Shown one piece after another: positions 62,251 to 64,000 of a stretch of 64,000 bases of DNA. The notes beneath the pieces are model-generated. The model made no database searches and was not told the DNA's origin. It worked only from the letters and a program-made list of their open reading frames with translations. Position 1 is the stretch's first letter. Each line of letters begins with the position of its first letter. The stretch is taken from contig NC_079880.1 in assembly GCF_029227915.1 (NCBI RefSeq), positions 30,189,501 to 30,253,500 on the forward strand, written 5' to 3'. Made by a program: the position numbers and the translations under genes. The DNA is from Hydractinia symbiolongicarpus. Lineage: Eukaryota; Cnidaria; Hydrozoa; Anthoathecata; Hydractiniidae.

Positions 62251-63632
62251 TTTTAGTGGTGAAAAAATAATTTAAAAAATCGTTCAGGAAATGAGTTTAC
62301 TCCATGGGTACTTTCTTTGTATACTTTTGACTATACGGGCCAAGCCGGGACTTACGGGAAATCGCGGGTTTTCGTTTGCCGGCGATTAAACTTCTTTTAT
62401 TCAGCGTCTCATCAAAAATGAAAACAATTTTGAAAACTACAAGTCTTATGCGTTTTAGTGATGAAAAAATAATTTAAAAAATCGTTCTGGAAATGAAATT
62501 ACTCACAGGGTACTTTCTTTGTATACATTCGACTATACGGGCCAAGCCCGGGATTTACGGGAAATCGCGGGTTTTCGTTTGCCGGCGATTAAACTTCTTT
62601 TATTCAGCGTCTCATCAAAAATGAAAATATTTTTGAAAACTACAAGTCTCATGCGTTTTAGTGGTGAAAAAATAATTTAAAAAATCGTTCCGGAAATGAG
62701 TTTACTCCCTGGGTACTTTCTTTGTATACTTTTGACTAGACGGGCCGAGTCCGGGATTTACGGGAAGTCGCGGGTTTTCGTTTGCCGGCGATTCAAATTC
62801 TTTTATTCAGCGTCTCATTAAAATTGAAAACATTTTTAAAAACTACAAGTCTCATGGGCTTTAGTGATGAAAAAATAATTTAAAAAATCGTTCTGGAAAT
62901 GAGTTTACTCACAGGGTACTTTCTTTGTATACATTCGACTATACGGGCCAAGCCCGGGATTTACGGGAAATCGCGGGTTTTTGTTTGCCGGCGATTAAAC
63001 CTCTTTCATTAAGCGTCTCGTCAAAAATAAAAACATTTTTGAAAACTACAAGTCTCATGCGTTTTAGTGGTGAAAAAAAATTTAAAAAATCGTTCGGGAA
63101 ATGCGTTTACTCCCTGGGTACTTTCTTTGTATACTTTTGACTATACGGGCCAAGCCGGGATTTACGGGAAATCGCGGGTTTTCGTTTGCCGGCGATTAAA
63201 CTTCTTTTATTCAGCGTCTCATCAAAAATGAAAACAATTTTGAAAACTACAAGTCTTATGCGTTTTAGTGATGAAAAAATAATTTAAAAAATCGTTCTGG
63301 AAATGACTTTACTCACAAGGTACTTTCCTTTTATACATTCGACTATACGGGCCAAGCCCGGGATTTACGGGAAATCGCGGGTTTTCGTTTGCCGGCGATT
63401 AAACTTTTTTTATTCAGGGTCTCATCAAAAATGAAAACAAGTTTGAAGACTACAAGTCTCATGCGTTTTAGTGGTGAAAAAATAATTTAAAAAATCGTTC
63501 GGGAAATGAGTTTACTCCCTGGGTACTTTCTTTGTATACTTTAGACTATACGGGCCAACCCGGGATTTACGGGAAATCGCGGGATTTCGTTTGCCGGCGA
63601 TTAAACTTCTTTTATTCAGCGTCTCATCAAAA

Positions 63633-63835
63633 ATGAAAACATTTTTGAAAACTACAAGTCTTATGCGTTTTAGAGGTGAAAAAATAATTTAAAAAATCGT
63701 TCTTGAAATGAGTTTACTCACAGGGTACTTTCTTTGTATACATTCGACTATACGGGCCAAGCCCGGGATTTACGGGAAATCGCGGGTTTTCGTTTGCCGG
63801 CGATTAAACTTCTTTTATTCAGCGTCTCATCAAAA
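63633..63835 (+). repeat. Representative A-sense monomer (203 bp)
   Basis: One complete unit from ATG phase to ATG phase. Order of landmarks: A/T-tract segment (63636-63650), CATGCG-like box, GGTG followed by A6 at 63679-63684 and A6 at 63691-63696, TCGTTC, GTTTACTCACAGGG, GTATAC (63736-63741), the CpG-rich half with two dyads, GCCGGC (63796-63801), and a T-rich tail. The unit fits about one nucleosome plus linker. I do not recognise it as a named satellite. Confidence 0.9.
63753..63781 (+). repeat. Paired short dyads in the CpG-rich half
   Basis: CGGGC (63753-63757), loop CAA, GCCCG (63761-63765) is a perfect 5-bp inverted repeat. Immediately after comes GATTT (63767-63771), loop ACGGG, AAATC (63777-63781), another perfect 5-bp inverted repeat. 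The first is perfect in monomers with CAAGCCC and becomes a wobble pair in those with CGAGTCC. The second is lost to one mismatch in monomers with GGAAGTCGC. Function is unknown. Confidence 0.6.
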
Positions 63836-64000
63836 ATGAAAACATTTTTGAAAACTACAAATCTCATGCGTTTTAGTGGTGAAAAAATAATTTAAAAAAT
63901 CGTTCCGGAAATGACTTTACTCCCTGGGTACTTTCTTTGTATACTTTTGACTAGACGGGCCGAGTCCGGGATTTACGGGAAGTCGCGGGTTTTCGTTTGC

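Larger units (their letters stand above)
62400..63950 (+). repeat. Tetramer (810-bp) repeat at the right edge
   Basis: AAAACAATTTTGAAAAC with TCTTATGCGTTTTAGTGATG occurs at 62421 and 63231, a shift of 810 bp. Between them is a monomer with CATGGGCTTTAGTGATG (about 62849), the same variant combination seen near 436 in the left block. The array continues past the window end. Confidence 0.65.
47821..64000 (+). repeat. 203-bp satellite array, right plus-sense block
   Basis: About 80 A-sense monomers that continue off the right edge. Most of the lineages are the complement of those in 31 to 47 kb of the inverted block: ACAAAGCTCATGCG, GGAATTCGCTGG, CCCAACAAAAAGAAAAAC, ATTAAGCTTCTTTT, GTTTGAAGACTAC and ACTTTAGACTATAC. 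G-type monomers that dominate 3.9 to 25.5 kb were not seen here. Register slips are frequent. Confidence 0.97.

Noticed and set aside
63679-63696. Phased A-tracts as a designed DNA bend
   Set aside because: The two A6 runs start 12 bp apart, not the 10 to 10.5 bp needed for strong in-phase curvature. Some curvature is possible, but I cannot support it as a feature from sequence alone.
63767-63783. Resemblance to a CENP-B box in the CpG-rich arm (TCCGGGATTTACGGG region)
   Set aside because: It matches seven of the nine core positions of the mammalian box (in monomers reading GTCCGGG). A two-mismatch hit is expected about once by chance in a 203-bp unit read on both strands, so this is not evidence.
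1-64000. CRISPR-like array (regular direct repeats)
   Set aside because: The repeated unit is the entire 203 bp with no unique spacers, and there are no cas-like genes. It is a satellite.
1-64000. Telomeric repeats, tRNA or rRNA genes, long terminal repeats
   Set aside because: I looked for these on both strands and saw none. All sequence is explained by the 203-bp monomer family.

Overview
The whole 64 kb window is one satellite DNA array. I found no protein-coding gene, RNA gene, transposon, CRISPR array or unique sequence. The unit is about 203 bp, so roughly 315 monomers lie head-to-tail. Each monomer has an AT-rich arm with A/T tracts and a CpG-rich arm carrying GCCGGC, CCCGGG or a variant of it, and two short dyads. 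Megabase-style tandem satellite of this kind, with higher-order repeats and no genes, points to a eukaryotic heterochromatic region, possibly centromeric or pericentromeric. I do not recognise the monomer and cannot name the organism.

Layout. Call the strand that reads ATGAAAACATTTTTGAAAAC the A sense. Positions 1 to about 2,502 are A sense on the plus strand. From about 2,498 to 47,820 the array is inverted (A sense on the minus strand). From about 47,818 to 64,000 it is A sense on the plus strand again. Both switches are abrupt, inside a monomer, with 5 bp and 3 bp of microhomology.

The left part of the inverted block (about 3.1 to 18.3 kb) keeps a strict 203-bp register for 75 monomers. 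It is organised as a six-monomer (1,218 bp) higher-order repeat built from types I call G-G-C-U-S-T, which grew into 17-mer (3,451 bp), 7-mer (1,421 bp) and 14-mer (2,840 bp) tandem duplications. From 26 to 33 kb there is a series of units of 9, 8 and 7 monomers. From 33 to 47 kb the repeats are shorter and more irregular (dimers, trimers, pentamers) and a segment of about 1.7 kb is repeated 4.86 kb away. The right plus-strand block has its own duplications (2,225, 405, 1,398 and 2,209 bp) and shares monomer lineages, on the opposite strand, with 31 to 47 kb.

There is no gene cooperation to describe. The biological content is the history of the array: unequal exchange, chimeric monomers, a 45 kb orientation switch, and CpG-type transitions that mark subfamilies. 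All comparisons were made by eye. Boundaries of higher-order units are approximate to within about a monomer unless a narrower range is stated.
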